This document shows positions 62,393 through 64,000 of a DNA stretch of 64,000 bases, piece after piece. Positions within the stretch are counted from its first letter, which is position 1; every line of letters starts with the position of its first letter. Location: IMG/VR virus record IMGVR_UViG_3300031787_010495, positions 1-64,000 of that record, one strand, 5' to 3'. The stretch comes from a virus. The notes beneath the pieces are model-generated. The model was not told where the DNA came from, searched no databases, and saw only the letters and a list, made by a program, of their open reading frames with translations. The position numbers and the translations under genes were made by a program.

Positions 62393-64000
62393 TTTAGTTT
62401 CCCAATTTTCTTCGGCTAATTCATACATGTAATTAGGGTCAAGTCCACGTTTTTCCCAATAAGATAGTTCATCCGATGTTATATCTAAAACATCTTCTTG
62501 AAGTTTATCTTGGTCTCCATCTTCGAATGGCATACCGTTGATTAGTTCACATTGTTCTCCCGTAAAAATTCCCCTTTCTTCAGGATTCGTAACAAGTAGT
62601 TGGTCACGAACGTCTTGTTTATAAACAACAAGTAAAGGTTCAATTCTTTTGTTGAAAGTTACAATTGCTCTTGGAACATTATATTCACCTGTCAGATTGG
62701 GGTTATTTTCTAATATGTTTGCATCCAACATGTAACAATTAATCTGAACACTGTCTCCCTTTTTTTGGACATCACCATGAGAGGCTTTGACACCATTATT
62801 AACATACATAATAACATCTCCCAAGTTTACACCTATCCCCGTTTGAAGTGCAAGTTCCATGTGTGCCATACGGGACATTGTATTCCCTGCTTTAGTCTTT
62901 TGGGTTAATCTTTTTTTATAATCCTCGAGTGTTAACTTAACTTTCGCTCTTTGTGCAATCTTTGAAAGGGGAATTTGTTGGTTGAATATTTTTTGAAGAT
63001 ACTCATAATAATATTCCACGAAGTCTTTACCCTTACCCTCCAAAAGTAATTTGATACCTTTATCCAAAAACTCCTCGATATACAATGGAAGTTTTTTTGA
63101 TTTGATGGAATTGCCAGTCAATTTAATCTTTCCTTTGGCGTCCATGACCGCATAATTTTTTCTGGCAAGATTAATACATGAAGGCCACACACCATCAGTA
63201 TCGAGAGCCATCTCACCCCTCATGAATATGTCATTGTATTCTGCAACGTCCGCTTCAGGACCTTTATAAACTTTTCCCGCCTTTACCTTCCAATTCAACC
63301 CACGACCAACATAGTGATGACTTTCCACATCATCGGGACTGGAGAAGTTTACACCGTCTGTATCCATTACAAGTGGGACATAACCCTTAGACATAAAAAA
63401 TTTAATCATTTGTCTCAGATATTGTCTACCTGTGCAAGTAATCTGTTCCCCCATATACATGTCACCCCAAGCAAAAACTTGTGGAGCAGACAAAGCACCA
63501 AACATGGAGTTGATGAATATTTTGATGGGCAATTGTTTGTTTGAATATGATGCGGACTTTTGTGGGTCAGACTTTTCAAACTCTTCCGCAAGTTGTTTGT
63601 AACGAATACGTGTGTCACGGAAATACTTCAACATTCCTTTCATCGCACCTGTCACATCACAATCAGGAAATACATCATGCACAAGCTGAATAGAGGGGTA
63701 TAGAGAGGAGAAGTCGAGCTTTAATACATTCTTACTATAACCAACCTTAAGTAGTCGAGAAAGACCTCCTACGAAGTCTGTCTTCGATTGTTTGGCAGGG
63801 ATTGCCAGTCCGTGTTTGTATGACCAAGCAAGCATCAGCATTTTCCAAAGAGTCGCAGTTCCCATGGTTGATACTCTTTCGTAAGTCGTAGGAATCATAG
63901 ATGCAAGTAGAAATGACGCTTGGTTAAATTCTTTATCCACAGCCAAGGTTTCTTCCAAGTCATCATCAAGATATCTCTCAACAAGATTGTCACCAGTAGT
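62369..64000 (-). CDS. Family B DNA polymerase, gp43-like (5' end beyond window)
   Basis: The frame is open to position 64000, so at least 543 residues are present and the N-terminal exonuclease domain lies outside. A TTG at 63958 is internal, since the upstream residues (ERYLDDDLEETLAVDKEF) belong to the same conserved polymerase segment. Motif A is LDFSSLYPSIQL, motif B KIFINSMFGAL, motif C VMDTDGVNF (the DTDG catalytic pair). A conserved GTATLWKMLMLAWS precedes motif A. It would be the phage replicative polymerase, working with the helicase and gp32-like protein. The 3' end overlaps the convergent small gene by 24 nt. No intein or split is seen in the visible part. Confidence 0.9.
   Translation of the reverse strand, partial: TTGDNLVERYLDDDLEETLAVDKEFNQASFLLASMIPTTYERVSTMGTATLWKMLMLAWSYKHGLAIPAKQSKTDFVGGLSRLLKVGYSKNVLKLDFSSLYPSIQLVHDVFPDCDVTGAMKGMLKYFRDTRIRYKQLAEEFEKSDPQKSASYSNKQLPIKIFINSMFGALSAPQVFAWGDMYMGEQITCTGRQYLRQMIKFFMSKGYVPLVMDTDGVNFSSPDDVESHHYVGRGLNWKVKAGKVYKGPEADVAEYNDIFMRGEMALDTDGVWPSCINLARKNYAVMDAKGKIKLTGNSIKSKKLPLYIEEFLDKGIKLLLEGKGKDFVEYYYEYLQKIFNQQIPLSKIAQRAKVKLTLEDYKKRLTQKTKAGNTMSRMAHMELALQTGIGVNLGDVIMYVNNGVKASHGDVQKKGDSVQINCYMLDANILENNPNLTGEYNVPRAIVTFNKRIEPLLVVYKQDVRDQLLVTNPEERGIFTGEQCELINGMPFEDGDQDKLQEDVLDITSDELSYWEKRGLDPNYMYELAEENWETKLGLLKTV

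Noticed and set aside
63958-64000. Polymerase start at 63958
   Set aside because: The codon is TTG inside a conserved segment, and the frame continues upstream to the window edge with typical polymerase residues.

Overview
The window is a piece of a large, AT-rich, contractile-tailed (T4-like myovirus) phage genome. It carries homologues of the T4 tail sheath, tail tube, wedge gp6 and gp25, hub gp26, gp41-type helicase, UvsX, gp32, 5'-3' exonuclease and gp43 polymerase. A Bacteroidota (Flavobacterium-like) host is inferred. The reasons are SprB-type repeats in a tail protein, a short DUF5522-like protein, very weak Shine-Dalgarno signals, and collagen-like GTS/GSS fibre repeats. No tRNA, insertion sequence or CRISPR array was seen.

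Layout. Positions 1-12.9 kb hold the host-contact end of the tail. They contain a collagen-like fibre gene of at least 1944 codons on the minus strand that runs off the left edge, a Pro-Thr-rich adhesin, and an SprB-repeat protein. Positions 9.9-25 kb hold a string of overlapping baseplate and fibre-attachment genes, ending in the gp6-like and gp25-like wedge proteins. Positions 25-32.8 kb hold nucleotide metabolism and replication: class II ribonucleotide reductase, helicase, 2OG-Fe(II) oxygenase, 5'-3' exonuclease, UvsX/RecA and a gp32-like protein. Positions 33.8-54.4 kb hold the tail core: a giant hub-like protein (2562 aa), a LysM/gp53-like protein, a 1673-aa baseplate protein with an OmpA-like insert, a tape-measure candidate, a gp26-like chaperone/hub protein with an overlapping second frame, tail tube, a HAD hydrolase and tail sheath. 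Positions 54.6-56.9 kb hold three neck or tail-completion-region genes. All of these are on the minus strand. The plus strand carries a small ribbon-helix-helix-like gene (54472) and a block at 56.9-62.4 kb: SET-domain protein, SNF2 helicase, small protein, superoxide dismutase fused to a PD-(D/E)XK-like domain, gp13-like neck protein and a small protein. The right edge cuts a family B DNA polymerase on the minus strand.

The most interesting points are these. (1) A +1/-2 frame overlap at the end of the gp26-like gene, just upstream of the tape-measure candidate, looks like the programmed-frameshift tail chaperone arrangement of other phages. (2) A Mn-type superoxide dismutase is fused to a nuclease-like C-terminus. 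(3) A TATTTAT motif recurs in front of most operon-leading genes and always points with the gene. It is the reverse complement of the core of the T4 late promoter. (4) The giant collagen-like fibre is easy to miss because the antisense frame is also open and low in complexity. All functions are read from sequence patterns alone; no search or structure prediction was run.
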